Below, piece by piece: positions 62,745 through 64,000 of a DNA stretch of 64,000 nucleotides. The notes below the pieces were generated by a model. It was not told the origin of the DNA, did not search any database, and saw nothing but the letters and a program-made list of their open reading frames with translations. Location: contig OZ029916.1 of the NCBI GenBank assembly GCA_964023275.1, positions 42,134,896 through 42,198,895 on the forward strand, given 5' to 3'. The DNA is from Norana najaformis. Its lineage: Eukaryota; Annelida; Clitellata; Crassiclitellata; Hormogastridae. The position numbers and the translations under genes are program-made. Positions within the stretch are counted from its first letter, which is position 1; every line of letters starts with the position of its first letter.

Positions 62745-62992
62745 GTGGCACGGTGGTATATCGGTAACGCGTTTGGTCAAGGATCATTCGGTTGCGGGTT
62801 CGACTCCGTGTAACAACCCTGGACAAGTTCTTAGACACACCGTGCTCCTGTCACCAAGCAGTATAATTTTGTAGCAGCTTAAGCAGGGAAGTAAACGACA
62901 AGCCCTGCAATGCACTGGCCCTGTGTCTCAGAGCTTAGGATTCGTCCATTGTCGGCTCAAGGCCGGAAAGAAAAGAGAAGAGCGCCTCCTCT
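62745..62992 (+). mobile_element. tRNA-derived SINE (second family, longest copy)
   Basis: The A-box-like TGGTATATCGGTAACGCG starts at 62754 and the B box GGTTCGACTCC at 62797-62807. CCCTGGACAAGTTCTTAG corresponds to the 27085 copy. The 3' part has GTCGGCTCAAGGCCGG and AAGAGCGCCTCC. Confidence 0.75.
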
Positions 62993-63004
62993 ACGTCTCA
63001 CTTG

Positions 63005-63115
63005 TGGGATATGGGATACTTTTCTTATAACAGAGTAGGATTGGATTACGTAGGGTAGGATAGGGTAAGGTTGGATATGGTAGGGTAGGATTAGGTAGGG
63101 TAGAACAGGATAAAT
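63005..63115. repeat. Degenerate GGTAGGGTAGGAT repeat
   Basis: GTAGGGTAGGATAGGG and similar; a related tract (62672-62745, GTAGAGTAGGGTTGAG) lies before the SINE, so the SINE may have inserted into this array. Confidence 0.75.
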
Positions 63116-63144
63116 GTAATACAGCGTACATGGTTTTATATAGG

Positions 63145-63210
63145 GACCGTATGGCCTCGACCCTGCTTATATTTCAATGAAGTATTTGGGTGAGACACCA
63201 CTGCCTACCG
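63145..63210 (+). repeat. Dispersed repeat (GGCCTCGACCCTGCTCAT family)
   Basis: CGTATGGCCTCGACCCTGCT and GGGTGAGAC match 10360-10410. Confidence 0.65.
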
Positions 63211-63475
63211 ATCGGGAAGACGATCTCTTAATTGCTGTGCTTTCCGTCGGGAACTCATACACTGCGTATTGAAATGAGATCTGGATTTATTGTTTTTAAG
63301 ATAGACCTTGGCCGATCAATGACCAGTAAGACTTTGACAGAAACCAAGAACCGCTCTTTCACATTGCTGCCAAACGCCAGTTTCATTCATCTTGTCGGCA
63401 GCCCTTTCGCGCACATTTGATCTACACAGGCCCAGGCACGCTTCGATTTATACATACACGCCCACATACTTTGTT
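63211..63475. other. No recognisable feature
   Basis: A 62-codon frame at 63232-63420 has no domain. Confidence 0.4.
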
Positions 63476-63479
63476 TATT

Positions 63480-63679
63480 TAGATATATATTTAAAATTAT
63501 AAATGTATATGTTATAATTAGATGTGTGATGTATTGTATATATTGATCACACACACTGATTTAACTAAAATATGTCTGTCGTTTGATATATAAGGTCATA
63601 AATGTGTATATGTATATTTGCCATGTATTAGGTATATAAGACATATTTCTATGCGTGCATATATATATTATATATATAT

Positions 63680-63711
<32 letters not shown>

Positions 63712-63930
63712 GCCAGTATGTAAAACTATAAGGCTTTGGAAGTATTATACGTGTACACTTTTAAATTTATACATATATAGATATTTATGTATACGCATAT
63801 AAATATATGGCTATGCCAGTCTTTAGAGCTATAAGGCCATAGAAGTGAATATGTGTGTATATATATGGATATATATAGGCCTATTATCTTAAAATAGTGC
63901 ATAAATTTATATATATATATATATGTCAAT
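63480..63930. repeat. AT-rich TATA microsatellite region
   Basis: ATATATATTATATATATATTG and similar. A segment of about 110 bp with ATGCCAGT, TATAAGGC and GGAAGT/AGAAGT occurs twice (63710 and 63815). Confidence 0.85.
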
Positions 63931-64000
63931 CTTTGTCATTAAATTCCCTCCGGCTCCTCGCTGTCTCCAAGGTCCCTCTGCTTACCCCCTCCTCTCTCCG

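Overview
This is animal nuclear DNA. The evidence is intron-split receptor exons with GT/AG junctions, tRNA-derived SINEs, several non-LTR retrotransposon (LINE) families, an LTR retrotransposon primed by a tRNA-Leu-like sequence, TTAGGG-like repeats and very dense microsatellites. A GnRH/corazonin-type receptor, an NR2E-like nuclear receptor and a Gypsy element with a tRNA-Leu primer site fit a bilaterian. A marine invertebrate such as an echinoderm, hemichordate or amphioxus is plausible, but the species cannot be fixed from the sequence. There are no operons, ribosome binding sites, CRISPR arrays or other prokaryotic features.

Layout. 1-3.9 kb holds LINE 3' ends, SINE pieces (one split by a LINE fragment) and microsatellites. 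3.93-7.79 kb is a near-perfect 84-bp minisatellite of about 46 units with higher-order structure; a 1292-codon frame runs through it on the minus strand. 8-27 kb is gene-poor: telomere-like arrays, small minisatellites, large CATA/GTAT microsatellites, a decayed LINE reverse transcriptase and purine- or pyrimidine-rich tracts. At 27.63-28.18 kb (minus) is the first coding exon of a class A GPCR of the GnRH/AKH/corazonin group. 33.15-40.40 kb is a complete, very young Ty3/Gypsy retrotransposon inserted in a CATA microsatellite. 40.4-47 kb is repeats. 47.17-57.28 kb (minus) carries two exons of a nuclear receptor whose ligand-binding domain resembles the NR2E/NR2F group. Its large intron contains LINE fragments in both orientations and two RTE-like LINE 3' ends. 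57.3-64 kb is again microsatellites, SINEs and decayed LINE sequence.

How the parts relate. Only two host genes are supported, both on the minus strand and both incomplete here: the GPCR lacks TM5-7 and the nuclear receptor lacks its DNA-binding domain. Nothing in the sequence links them functionally. The remaining structure is mostly retrotransposition. Three recurring retroelement 3' ends, each with its own simple-repeat tail (TTTACGATTACGAT, GATTA repeats, or GGCGCTATATAA followed by CATA), appear many times and seem to have seeded much of the microsatellite DNA. Coordinates of decayed repeats are approximate; exon, LTR and motif coordinates were read base by base.
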